Shown: positions 26,978 through 35,312 of the stretch, in pieces
Layout: the number at the start of each line of letters is the position of its first letter
Numbering within the stretch: the stretch's first letter is position 1
DNA from: CAMCYM01 sp964405405
GTDB lineage: Bacteria > Bacteroidota > Bacteroidia > Flavobacteriales_D > Sanyastnellaceae
NCBI GenBank assembly: GCA_964405405.1
Contig: CAYONT010000008.1
Coordinates: forward strand, 1-64,000
DNA length: 64,000 nt
Direction of reading: 5' to 3'
Made by a program: the position numbers and the translations under genes
Notes under the pieces: generated by a model
What the model was told of the DNA's origin: nothing
The model's input: only the letters and a program-made list of their open reading frames with translations
The model's database searches: none

Positions 26978-27925
26978 TTACAAAACCGCCGCCGCTGCAT
27001 AGGCCTGTGCGATTTCGCCGGCGAGCCGTGCGTTGTGCTCGGCAAGCACTTCGTTGGCGGCCAAACTCGCCCCACCCGTGGCCGTTCGGATGGCAGCCAA
27101 CAGGAAGGGGGTCAGGGCCTTGCCGGTTATGCCCTGCTCGGCGGCCTGCCCGAGGGCATCGGCGATGCAGGCTTCGACCGTGTCGGCATCGAGGGCCGCG
27201 TGCGCCGGGATGGGCTGGGCCACGAGCACGCCGCCTCCCAATCCCAGGCCCCAATGGGCGTGCAGGATGGCGGCAACGGCTTCTGGCCCCTCGACGCGGT
27301 GCTCGAGGGCACAACCGCTCCTGGGGGTGAAAAAGGCCGGAAACTCGGAGGTTCGGTAGCCCAGCACGGGCACGCCCGCGGTCTCCAATGCCTCCAGGGT
27401 CTTGGGCAGGTCGAGGATGGACTTCGCCCCTGCGCTGACCACGGCCACCGGGGTGCGGCCCAGCTCGGGAATGTCCGCCGAGATGTCCCAGGTGTCCGCC
27501 ACGCCCCGGTGGACCCCCCCGATGCCGCCGGTGGCGAAGACGGCGATGCCGGCGGCCCGCGCGCCGATCAGGGTCCCGCTGACCGTGGTCGCCCCCAAGC
27601 CACCACCGGCCAGCACCACCCCGAAATCCCGTCGGCTCACCTTCGCCACGCCCCGCCCTGCGGCCAGCTGCTCCAGCACCTCCTCCGTCACCCCGACCTG
27701 AACCCGGCCCGCCGCCACCGCGACCATCGCCGGCACCGCCCCCGAAGCCCGAACCGCCGCCTCCAACCGCCGGGCCACCCCCAGGTTCTCCGGGTACGGC
27801 AACCCATGGGCGATGATCGTGGACTCCAGCGCGACCACCCCGCGGCCCGCCGCGAGCGCCTCCCGCACCTCGGCACCGACCGCTACCCAGTCGGAACCCA
27901 CAGTCCCCCGGTTCTCACGCCCCAT
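26978..27925 (-). CDS. psuG: Pseudouridine-5'-phosphate glycosidase
   Basis: PsuG reversibly cleaves pseudouridine 5'-phosphate to uracil and ribose 5-phosphate in RNA breakdown. The 315-residue product has the family features ALESTIIAHGLPYPENL, the Mn-site region FATGGIGGVHRG, VSAGAKSILDLPKTLE and ALTPFLL, at normal length. No psuK kinase gene is adjacent. It begins 11 bp inside the end of obgE (ATG at 27925), so it is translationally linked to obgE, an odd pairing for a nucleoside salvage gene. Confidence 0.95.
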   Translation of the reverse strand: MGRENRGTVGSDWVAVGAEVREALAAGRGVVALESTIIAHGLPYPENLGVARRLEAAVRASGAVPAMVAVAAGRVQVGVTEEVLEQLAAGRGVAKVSRRDFGVVLAGGGLGATTVSGTLIGARAAGIAVFATGGIGGVHRGVADTWDISADIPELGRTPVAVVSAGAKSILDLPKTLEALETAGVPVLGYRTSEFPAFFTPRSGCALEHRVEGPEAVAAILHAHWGLGLGGGVLVAQPIPAHAALDADTVEACIADALGQAAEQGITGKALTPFLLAAIRTATGGASLAANEVLAEHNARLAGEIAQAYAAAAVL

Positions 27926-28907
27926 GGATGAGGGCCCAGATTTGGTCTTTCAATGCCTGCACACCCTCTCCGGTCACCGCAGAGAAAAACACGTGCGGGA
28001 TGTCGGCCAACTCCTGCCCGATGGCCTCCTTCAACTCTGCATCCAACAGGTCAGACTTCGAGATGGACAGCAGCCGGCGTTTGTCCAGCAACTCCGGATT
28101 GAACTTCTCCAACTCCCCCAACAACGTGGCAAAGTCCTTCCGGATGTCCATGCTGTCCGCTGGCACCAGGAACAAGAGAACAGGGTTGCGTTCGATGTGC
28201 CGCAAGAAGCGCAAACCCAAACCCTTCCCCTCCGCGGCACCCTCGATGATTCCGGGAATGTCGGCCATCACAAAGGAGCGGCCTTCCCGGTAGGCCACCA
28301 TGCCCAGGTTGGGCCGCAGGGTGGTAAAGGGATAGTCTGCGATCTCGGGTTTCGCCGCGCTGACGGCCGCCAACAGCGTGGACTTGCCCGCATTCGGAAA
28401 GCCCACCAACCCCACATCGGCCAGCAACTTCAACTCGAAGATCTTCCACTCCTCGCGCCCCTCCTCCCCCGGCTGGGCATAGCGCGGGGTCTGGTGGGTG
28501 GCGGACTTGAAGTGGTCGTTCCCCAAGCCCCCGCGTCCTCCGGGGGTCACGATAACCTCCTGGCCGTCCTCCGTGATCTCACATTGAATGGCACCGGTCT
28601 CGGCGTCTTTGATGACGGTGCCCAACGGCACCTCGATGACCTCGTCCTCCCCGTCTGCGCCGTGCATGAGGTTGCCGCGGCCCGTGTCGCCCGGGCGGGC
28701 GATGACGTGCTTGCGGTACTTCAAATGGAGCAGGGTCCAATGGTGCTTGCTGCCCCGCACGATGACGTGTCCCCCGCGCCCTCCATCGCCTCCATCCGGC
28801 CCGCCCTTCGCCGTGATCTTCGACCGGTGGAAGTGGGCCGAACCCGGCCCCCCATGCCCCGATCGGCAACAAATTTTGACGTAATCGACGAAGTTTTCGC
28901 TGGCCAT
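27915..28907 (-). CDS. obgE: GTPase ObgE/CgtA
   Basis: A 330-residue ribosome-assembly GTPase. The glycine-rich OBG domain is at the N-terminus (GGPDGGDGGRGGHV, GGRGGLGN). The G domain has G1 GFPNAGKST (169-177), switch II region DIPGIIEGAAEGKGLG, and the specificity motif SKSD. The start is ATG 28907 (MASENFVDYVKI), the family N-terminus; there is no C-terminal OCT extension. It follows adk by 19 bp and its end overlaps the psuG start by 11 bp. Adk next to Obg is a recurring arrangement in Bacteroidota. Confidence 0.96.
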   Translation of the reverse strand: MASENFVDYVKICCRSGHGGPGSAHFHRSKITAKGGPDGGDGGRGGHVIVRGSKHHWTLLHLKYRKHVIARPGDTGRGNLMHGADGEDEVIEVPLGTVIKDAETGAIQCEITEDGQEVIVTPGGRGGLGNDHFKSATHQTPRYAQPGEEGREEWKIFELKLLADVGLVGFPNAGKSTLLAAVSAAKPEIADYPFTTLRPNLGMVAYREGRSFVMADIPGIIEGAAEGKGLGLRFLRHIERNPVLLFLVPADSMDIRKDFATLLGELEKFNPELLDKRRLLSISKSDLLDAELKEAIGQELADIPHVFFSAVTGEGVQALKDQIWALIHGA

Positions 28908-28926
28908 TCTTTTTGTGTGTTCCCCT

Positions 28927-29493
28927 TCAACCGATGGCTTGCACCAGCCGCTCTGTGATTTCATCCAACGTCCCCACCCCGTCAACCCCAACGTACTTGC
29001 CTTGGGCACGGTAGAAACCCGCCACCGGTGCCGTCTCCCGGTTGTAGACGTCGATGCGCTTCTGGATCACCGCCGGATCTGCGTCATCTACCCGCCCGCT
29101 CGTTTCTGCCCGCTTGAGCAGCCGGTTCCGCAACTCCTCCTCAGGCACCTCCAGCGCGACCATGCGGTGGATCGACTCACCGCGCCGGGTGAGCAAATCG
29201 TCCAGCGCCTGCGCTTGCGTCTCGGTCCGCGGAAAACCATCGAAGATGAACCCCTTCGCGTCGGGATGTCGGTTGACCTCCCCTTCCAACATATCGATGG
29301 TCACCGAATCGGGCACGAGGGCGCCCGAATCCATGTACGATTGGGCCAGTTTCCCCAGCGGCGTTTGCTGGGCCAAATTCGCCCGAAAAACGTCACCCGT
29401 GCTCAGGTGAACCAGCTGGTATCGGTCTGTCAGGAAGGCACTTTGGGTGCCTTTCCCCGCACCGGGAGGGCCGAAGAGAACGATGTGGAGCAT
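28927..29493 (-). CDS. adk: Adenylate kinase
   Basis: A 188-residue enzyme interconverting AMP, ADP and ATP. The P-loop is GPPGAGKGT (8-16), the AMP-binding region is STGDVFRANL, and GFPRTETQAQAL holds the conserved DGFPR motif. The lid is short (KRAETSGRVDDADPAVIQKR), as in Bacteroidota enzymes without the zinc lid. The start ATG at 29493 gives the family N-terminus (MLHIVLFG). A TATCTTTG promoter box lies about 60 bp upstream. It is the first gene of the adk-obgE-psuG-E1-S4 operon, divergent from lpdA. Confidence 0.96.
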   Translation of the reverse strand: MLHIVLFGPPGAGKGTQSAFLTDRYQLVHLSTGDVFRANLAQQTPLGKLAQSYMDSGALVPDSVTIDMLEGEVNRHPDAKGFIFDGFPRTETQAQALDDLLTRRGESIHRMVALEVPEEELRNRLLKRAETSGRVDDADPAVIQKRIDVYNRETAPVAGFYRAQGKYVGVDGVGTLDEITERLVQAIG

Positions 29494-29554
29494 CGCTGGG
29501 GCGGTTTTAAAGAAGGCGCGAGTCCCTCTGCGTGAAACGTCTGCGGACAGCCTG

Positions 29555-29562
29555 CAAAGATA
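29555..29562 (-). promoter_or_regulatory. -7 promoter box (TATCTTTG) for the adk operon
   Basis: On the minus strand TATCTTTG, a perfect TAnnTTTG match, lies 61 bp upstream of the adk start codon in the 114-bp divergent region shared with lpdA. Confidence 0.6.
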
Positions 29563-29595
29563 CGGCAGAAGCCCCGACGAAGGGATTGTGCGCCC

Positions 29596-29603
29596 TACCT
29601 TTG
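29596..29603 (+). promoter_or_regulatory. -7 promoter box (TACCTTTG) for lpdA
   Basis: TACCTTTG matches TAnnTTTG and ends four bases before the lpdA ATG. Transcription would start at or next to the ATG, giving a leaderless or near-leaderless message. Confidence 0.6.
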
Positions 29604-29607
29604 CCTC

Positions 29608-30996
29608 ATGAAATACGACGTCATTGTATTGGGAAGCGGCCCCGGTGGCTACGTAGCAGCCATCCGGGCCAGCCAGCTGGGGCTCAAAACCGCTGTGGTG
29701 GAGAAGGAGGCATTGGGAGGCATCTGCCTCAATTGGGGTTGCATCCCCACCAAGGCCCTGCTGAAGAGTGCCAACGTTTTTTCGTACCTGCAACATGCAG
29801 CCGATTACGGCATCCAGGTGGGGGAGTCCAAGGTCGACTTCACCGGCATGGTCTCCCGCAGCCGCGGGGTGGCCGAGGGCATGTCCCAAGGGGTGAAGTT
29901 CCTCATGAAGAAGAACAAGATTGATGTCATCATGGGCACCGGCACCTTGCTGCCGGGCAAGCAGTTGGATGTCGTCACAGCCGATGGCACGCGCCAGACC
30001 CTCTCAGCGGAGCACATCTTGATAGCCACCGGGGCCCGGAGCCGTTCATTGCCCAACATGCCGCAGGATGGAAAGCGGATCATTGGATACCGGGAGGCGA
30101 TGAGTTTGGACTCCCAACCGAAGCGCATGGTGGTGGTAGGCAGCGGTGCGATTGGGGTGGAATTTGCGTATTTCTACCAGAGCATCGGCACGGAGGTGAC
30201 GATCATTGAATACCAGGACCGCATCGTTCCGGTGGAGGATGTGGAGGTAAGCAAGCAGCTCGAGCGGTCTTTCAAGAAGCTGGGCATCGATGTGCGCACG
30301 CAATCGGAGGTGCTCGGCGTGGATACGTCGGGGCCGGAAAACGTGGTGACGGTGCGGACGAAGAAGGGTGAGGAGAAGCTGGTGTGTGATGTGGTCCTGA
30401 GTGCAGCCGGGGTGGTCTCCAACCTGGAGAACATCGGGCTGGAAGCGGTGGGAATCGCCACGGACAAGGGGAAGATCCTGGTGGACGCGTACTATCAGAC
30501 GAACATCCCGGGCTACTATGCCATCGGGGACTGCGTGCCGGGACCAGCCCTGGCGCACGTGGCCAGTGCCGAGGGCATCACCTGCGTGGAGAAAATCGCG
30601 GGGCACCACCCAGAACCCATCGATTACGGCAACATTCCCGGCTGCACGTACTGCTTCCCCGAAATCGCCAGCGTGGGCATGACGGAGGAAGCTGCCAAGG
30701 CGGCCGGTTACGAAATCCGGGTGGGCAAGTTCCCCTTCAGCGCTTCGGGCAAGGCCAGCGCTTCGGGGCACAAGGACGGTTTTGTGAAGCTCATCTTCGA
30801 CGCGAAGTACGGGGAACTGTTGGGGGGGCACATGATCGGCGCGAACGTGACCGAGATGGTGGCCGAGTTGGTGGCCTTGCGCAAGTTGGAGACCACCGGA
30901 CACGAGCTCATCAAGACCATTCACCCCCACCCCACCTTGAGCGAGGCGGTGATGGAGGCCGCGGCCGCTGCGTACGATGAGGTCATCCACCTGTAA
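29608..30996 (+). CDS. lpdA: Dihydrolipoyl dehydrogenase (E3)
   Basis: E3 reoxidises dihydrolipoyl groups of 2-oxoacid dehydrogenase complexes using FAD and NAD. The 462-residue product has the FAD loop GSGPGGYVAA (9-18), the redox disulfide Cys40/Cys45 in GGICLNWGCIPTK, the NAD loop VVGSGAIGVEF, a second FAD motif YAIGDCV, and the active-site HPHPTLSE near the C-terminus. The ATG at 29608 is fixed by the family N-terminus MKYDVIVLGSGPGG. It is divergent from the adk operon, which carries a fused E1, so E1 and E3 are close but separately transcribed. Confidence 0.97.
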   Translation: MKYDVIVLGSGPGGYVAAIRASQLGLKTAVVEKEALGGICLNWGCIPTKALLKSANVFSYLQHAADYGIQVGESKVDFTGMVSRSRGVAEGMSQGVKFLMKKNKIDVIMGTGTLLPGKQLDVVTADGTRQTLSAEHILIATGARSRSLPNMPQDGKRIIGYREAMSLDSQPKRMVVVGSGAIGVEFAYFYQSIGTEVTIIEYQDRIVPVEDVEVSKQLERSFKKLGIDVRTQSEVLGVDTSGPENVVTVRTKKGEEKLVCDVVLSAAGVVSNLENIGLEAVGIATDKGKILVDAYYQTNIPGYYAIGDCVPGPALAHVASAEGITCVEKIAGHHPEPIDYGNIPGCTYCFPEIASVGMTEEAAKAAGYEIRVGKFPFSASGKASASGHKDGFVKLIFDAKYGELLGGHMIGANVTEMVAELVALRKLETTGHELIKTIHPHPTLSEAVMEAAAAAYDEVIHL

Positions 30997-32437
30997 CCGG
31001 GTGCGGGTCCTGCGGCCGCTCGCGGTCGTGTGGGTGTTTTCATGGGCGATGGCCTCTGGACTCCCCGGGTGGGCGCAACCGAGCTACCAGCCCATCGGCG
31101 CCCGCAACCTGACCCAGGTCCAGAACCTGGCGAACGCGTACGGGCTTCCCGCCTTCCTGTTCACCCCCCTCTCCGGGGTGCAGGCGTATCGAATGACCTA
31201 CACGATGCCGTTTCTGGGGGAGGAAATCGTGGTGAGCGGAGCCGTGTTTGAGCCGACGGATTTGGCCTCGGATTGTGCACTTCCCGTCCACGTGTACATG
31301 CACGGGACGGTGTTTGAGCGCGACGATGTGCCGTCGTTTCTGAATGGCGAGGGGCAACTGGGGTTCTTGATGGCGTCGCTGGGGTTCACGGTGCTGATGC
31401 CGGATTACGTGGGGCTCGGCGTGGATGACCAGCACCTGCATCCCTACGTTCACGCCCAGAGCGAGGCGGATGCCGGTGTGTTCATGTTGCACGCCCTGCA
31501 CGCGGAGCCGGAGGCGAATCCGTCGGGCAACCTGCACGATGTGGGGCAATTGTTCCTGTCGGGCTACTCGCAGGGCGGGCACGCCGCGATGGCGCTGCAC
31601 CGGGAGCTGCAAGCCGGGTGGCCCCAGTATCCGGTCACGGCTTCGGCGCCGCAGTCCGGACCGTATGACATTTCGGGTACGCAGTTTCCGATGACTTTTG
31701 AAGCGGAGAGCTACTCGAATCCGGCTTATTTGGCCTACGTGGCGCTCGCCTGGCAATCGGTGTATGGCAATCTGTACGGGGCACTGACGGACTACTTCCA
31801 GGAGCCTTACGCGTCGCAGATTCCGGGACTTTTCGATGGCCAAACCTCAGGCAACGCGATCAACAATGCCCTGCCAGCCCTGACTTCTGACTTGGCGCAA
31901 CCCGGGCTCCTCGATGCTTTGCTCTCACCCGGGAGTCCGTTCCTGGCGGCGGCCCAGGACAACGATGTCTACGCCTGGACGCCGACGGCGCCGACGCAGT
32001 TGTACTACTGCACGGAGGATGAGCAGGTGTTTTACCCGAATGCGGAGGTGGCCCACGGGTACATGACGGCGGCCGGCGCGTCGGCGGTTTCGCTCATCGA
32101 CCTCGGCGCGTTCGATCATGGAGACTGTGCGGGGCAGGCGATTTTCGGCGCGACGCTTTGGTTCACCCAGCTCGCGGAGGTCTGTCTGCCGGCGGGGGTG
32201 GCGGAGCAGCCGAGCGGCGCTTGGTCCCTTCAGCCGAACCCGGCGCGGGAGCGGGTCCAGTTGGTGCCGGCCGTCGGCGCGGCCTCGACGGCTACACCCC
32301 GTTGGAGCCTGTGGACGTCCACAGGCCGCTGCGCCGACGAGGGGGTCGGCCACGAAATCTCCCTGGCGACCCTGGCACCTGGGCTCTACGTCGTTAAGCC
32401 CAGCACAGGAACTCCCCTCCGGCTCGTCGTCCAATGA
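30977..32437 (+). CDS. Secreted alpha/beta hydrolase with type IX secretion tail
   Basis: A 486-residue secreted esterase/lipase-like protein. The signal peptide (PLAVVWVFSWAMASGLPGWAQ) is followed by a hydrolase domain with an oxyanion region VHVYMHGTVFE, the nucleophile Ser198 in LSGYSQGGHA, and probable acid/base residues in YCTEDEQVF and FDHGDCAGQ. The last 80 residues (SLQPNPARERVQLV ... LATLAPGLYVV) form a Por-type type IX sorting domain, so the enzyme is exported to the surface. The ATG at 30977 overlaps the lpdA end by 20 bp; a GTG at 31001 (VRVLRPLAVV) gives a better signal peptide. The substrate is unknown. Confidence 0.87.
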   Translation: MRSSTCNRVRVLRPLAVVWVFSWAMASGLPGWAQPSYQPIGARNLTQVQNLANAYGLPAFLFTPLSGVQAYRMTYTMPFLGEEIVVSGAVFEPTDLASDCALPVHVYMHGTVFERDDVPSFLNGEGQLGFLMASLGFTVLMPDYVGLGVDDQHLHPYVHAQSEADAGVFMLHALHAEPEANPSGNLHDVGQLFLSGYSQGGHAAMALHRELQAGWPQYPVTASAPQSGPYDISGTQFPMTFEAESYSNPAYLAYVALAWQSVYGNLYGALTDYFQEPYASQIPGLFDGQTSGNAINNALPALTSDLAQPGLLDALLSPGSPFLAAAQDNDVYAWTPTAPTQLYYCTEDEQVFYPNAEVAHGYMTAAGASAVSLIDLGAFDHGDCAGQAIFGATLWFTQLAEVCLPAGVAEQPSGAWSLQPNPARERVQLVPAVGAASTATPRWSLWTSTGRCADEGVGHEISLATLAPGLYVVKPSTGTPLRLVVQ

Positions 32438-32497
32438 TCCGGCGCCCCGCGCCCCCTCCCCTCTTCGGAACCTCTCGACCCGCCGGAACCCTTCCCC

Positions 32498-33343
32498 TCA
32501 CCGCCGCACCGTGACATGGAGGCACTGACCCTCCGGAATCACGAGGATGCGGCCGTTCGACTGGAACCGCTCCAAGATCTTCTGAGCCGCCCGAGTGGGC
32601 AGTGAGCAGTCCGCACCCTCGTGGGGCCGGTCCATGAACGCAATGTCGAAGGACGCGCCGTAACTGTGCGTGGATTCCCGGTCGATGGCATTGTAATTCT
32701 GGCGGGTCAGCTGCTTTTGCTGCTCGGCCGTCCGGGTGAGTGACGTGATGCGCAACCGGGTGCCTTCGGAGGGCGTGCCCTTCAATTCATCCGCAAAAGC
32801 GTGACCCAGTTCGATCAGGAAGTCTCGGGCTTCGGGCAACAACTTCGCATGGCTGTGGCTCAGGTGCGGAATGTGGTAGCCCCGGCCGCTTTCCACAGGC
32901 ACCAAACGGCCCCGTCGGGTTCCGGAGGTGACATCCTGATCGGTCCGGATGAAGAAGGAATTGGGTAGGTTACGCGCTGTGGCCCGGTGGTTGTCGTAGG
33001 GGTTGTGGTCCAAGGCGACCTGGTGACGGTTGCAACTGCAAGGCTTGATCTCGGGAGCAGGTGCCACGGGCGACCCAGCCGGTTCGGACGCCACGGACGT
33101 GCTGGACTCCGCGGCGGAAGCATCGGCAGCCCAGGCCTCCCAGTCGGACGCAACAGCCCCCCGGCTGTCTGGGTGCGCTAAGATCACAGGGGCCACCGCG
33201 GCCGCATCCTGGGTGGGGCTGACCCACGACACCAGGGCAAAGCCCACCCCGCCGAATCCCGCTGCAACCCAAGCGATGCGGTCCCAACGGTACTTCTTCC
33301 ACTTCTGACCCCGATTCTGATTCCGATTTGCTTGCATGGACAT
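32498..33343 (-). CDS. DUF5715 family protein (peptidase M15-like)
   Basis: A 281-residue protein with one N-terminal membrane anchor (IAWVAAGFGGVGFALVSWV, about 24-42), a low-complexity Ala/Ser linker, a CSCNRHQVALDHNPYDNHR segment and a C-terminal domain resembling D-Ala-D-Ala peptidases of the M15 type. Candidate zinc ligands lie in ESTHSYGASFDIAF and CLHVTVRR. This is the pattern of DUF5715 proteins. It probably acts on peptidoglycan in the periplasm, but that is inferred from the fold. The ATG at 33343 or 33337 may be used. It is convergent with the esterase gene. Confidence 0.75.
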   Translation of the reverse strand: MSMQANRNQNRGQKWKKYRWDRIAWVAAGFGGVGFALVSWVSPTQDAAAVAPVILAHPDSRGAVASDWEAWAADASAAESSTSVASEPAGSPVAPAPEIKPCSCNRHQVALDHNPYDNHRATARNLPNSFFIRTDQDVTSGTRRGRLVPVESGRGYHIPHLSHSHAKLLPEARDFLIELGHAFADELKGTPSEGTRLRITSLTRTAEQQKQLTRQNYNAIDRESTHSYGASFDIAFMDRPHEGADCSLPTRAAQKILERFQSNGRILVIPEGQCLHVTVRR

Positions 33344-33467
33344 TTTTGCAAGTTCTCACCGCAAGCCGGACCCCGTGCGGTCAGGGCATAGATTTTTCAA
33401 CGAATGTCACGTGGAAAAGTGAGGACGTAGGCGAAACGATTTGGCCTGAACTTCGTAGAAAACGACC

Positions 33468-34016
33468 ATGGGAAAAGTAGGCATCGGTGCGAAGGTGGTG
33501 CATCCCTCCTTCGGCGAAGGCGTCATCTTTGGCGCAGAAGGCGATTTCTGGCGCGTGTATTTCAAGGAACGCGGAGAGAAGGAAATTGCCAAGGTTTTTA
33601 CTGGGTTTGAACTGCTCGAGGGCTCCAGTTTGGAGACGCCCGAGCCCGACCTGAGCGACATCGTCACGGCGGTCACCCACGTGTTTGAGGAGTACATCGA
33701 TGCGCTGCGGGGAGAACACGATCCCGTTCCAGTAGCCCTTGGAGAGAAATGGGATGGCGGCATGATGCTCCTCCAGCCGGAGGATAAGTCCCTGAAGCCC
33801 AAGGAGGTCCCCATCGATGTGTTTTTCCACAAGATTGTAATGGCCCGGGACCGCATGCGGGTGCTGGAAGCAAAAATCAACGCCCACGCTGACTTGAGCG
33901 ACGCGGACAAGGTGGAACTGCAGCAGTACATCACCCGCATCTACGGGTCATTCACGACATTCAACGTCCTGTTCAAGTACAAAGAAGACTGGTTTGTCGG
34001 GGAGAAGAAGGATTGA
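33468..34016 (+). CDS. Conserved hypothetical protein with Tudor/CarD-like N-terminus
   Basis: A 182-residue cytosolic protein. The first 50 residues (GIGAKVVHPSFGEGVIFGAEGDFWRVYFKERGEKEI) look like the small SH3/Tudor-type module found at the start of CarD-like and helicase-associated proteins (pattern VxHxxFGxGxV). The rest is helical and charged. I cannot assign a function. A RTTTGGCCT word lies 20 bp before the start. The gene precedes the transporter gene by 24 bp on the same strand, so the two may share a transcript. Confidence 0.7.
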   Translation: MGKVGIGAKVVHPSFGEGVIFGAEGDFWRVYFKERGEKEIAKVFTGFELLEGSSLETPEPDLSDIVTAVTHVFEEYIDALRGEHDPVPVALGEKWDGGMMLLQPEDKSLKPKEVPIDVFFHKIVMARDRMRVLEAKINAHADLSDADKVELQQYITRIYGSFTTFNVLFKYKEDWFVGEKKD

Positions 34017-34040
34017 TGCCTGCGGGCTTAAATTGGCGGC

Positions 34041-35312
34041 ATGACCACGTCGCCTTTTGCCTCTGCTTGGACCCGTTTCCGGATGCTGTTGGGGCCGGGC
34101 ATTCTGTTCGCCTCCACGGCCATCGGGGTCAGCCACTTGGTGCAATCCACCCGGGCCGGAGCCGAGTACGGGTGGGGACTGGTCGGTGCCATCGTCTTGG
34201 CGAACGTAGCCAAGTACCCCTTTTTTGAGTTTGGTTCGAGGTACGCAGCTGCCACGGGGACGTCCCTCATCGATGGGTTCCGAAAGTTGGGGCGGCCGGT
34301 CGCTTGGGCCTACCTCCTGGTCACACTGTGCACCTGTTTCTTCGTCATGGGAGCCATCGGCCTGGTCACCGCTTCGTTTTTGGACAACCTCGCGGGATTC
34401 AGCGCCGATGCGGGGAAGCCCGTGACCTCCGCAGTAGCCGCTGCAGTTTTTGCCGGGGCGACCGTGCTCTTGGTTGCTGGGAAGTTTGGACTGCTGGATG
34501 GGGTCATCAAGGCCATCACGGCGGTATTGTTCGTCAGCACCATCGCGGCCTTTGCTGTAGTTTGGTGGCGGACCCCCCTGTCGGCGGTGCCTCCGCCGCC
34601 TGCGGACTTTGCGCCTTGGCGGGGAGCGGATTTGGCCTTCGCCATTGCCCTGATGGGCTGGATGCCCACCGCCGTCGATTTGAGCACCTGGAACAGCCTG
34701 TGGACGTTGGAGCGCTTCCGGCAGACCGATTACAAGCCGCCGCTGCGGCATACCCTCGCCGAGTTCAACATGGGCTACGTTTTTTCCGCCGTCCTCGCCC
34801 TCTTGTTCTGCGCCTTGGGGGCCTGGCTTATGTACTTGCCGGGGCGTGATTTCCCGGTGGCTCCCGCTGCGTTCGCTGCCGCTGTAGTCGAAATCTATAC
34901 CGAAGCGGTGGGCGACTGGAGCTTCTGGTTGATGGCGGCCGCAGCATTCTCGGCCATGATCGGGACTTGCATCGCGTGTTTGGACGGGTACGCTCGGTCT
35001 CTGTCCCATTCGGTGGCCAGCTTGCGCGACACCCCGGTGTCCGAGGGGCACATGCGGGTGGCGTTGGTGGTCATCGCGGCTGGCGCGTTTGGTCTCATTT
35101 GGCAGTTTGGAAGTGACATCCGCACCTTGGTTGACTTTGCGACGACCATGAGTTTCGTCATCGCCCCGGTCGTGGGGCTGGCGAACCTCGTCCTCGTGAC
35201 GCGGCCGGACTTTCCCGCCGACGCCCGCCCCCCGCGCTGGCTCATCGTCCTGGCCTGGACAGGGCTGGTGGTGCTCACGGCGCTGGGGGCGGCCCTGGTG
35301 CTGGTGGGCTAA
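34041..35312 (+). CDS. Nramp-family-like membrane transporter
   Basis: A 423-residue membrane protein with about 11 hydrophobic segments, similar in layout to Nramp divalent-metal transporters (segment 1 GPGILFASTAIGVSHLVQST). The DPGN metal-binding motif of canonical Nramp helix 1 is replaced by GVSH, and the MPH motif of helix 6 reads MPT (ALMGWMPTAVDLSTW). Manganese or iron transport therefore cannot be assumed. The 3' end overlaps the convergent acyltransferase gene by 38 bp. Start is the ATG at 34041. Confidence 0.82.
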   Translation: MTTSPFASAWTRFRMLLGPGILFASTAIGVSHLVQSTRAGAEYGWGLVGAIVLANVAKYPFFEFGSRYAAATGTSLIDGFRKLGRPVAWAYLLVTLCTCFFVMGAIGLVTASFLDNLAGFSADAGKPVTSAVAAAVFAGATVLLVAGKFGLLDGVIKAITAVLFVSTIAAFAVVWWRTPLSAVPPPPADFAPWRGADLAFAIALMGWMPTAVDLSTWNSLWTLERFRQTDYKPPLRHTLAEFNMGYVFSAVLALLFCALGAWLMYLPGRDFPVAPAAFAAAVVEIYTEAVGDWSFWLMAAAAFSAMIGTCIACLDGYARSLSHSVASLRDTPVSEGHMRVALVVIAAGAFGLIWQFGSDIRTLVDFATTMSFVIAPVVGLANLVLVTRPDFPADARPPRWLIVLAWTGLVVLTALGAALVLVG

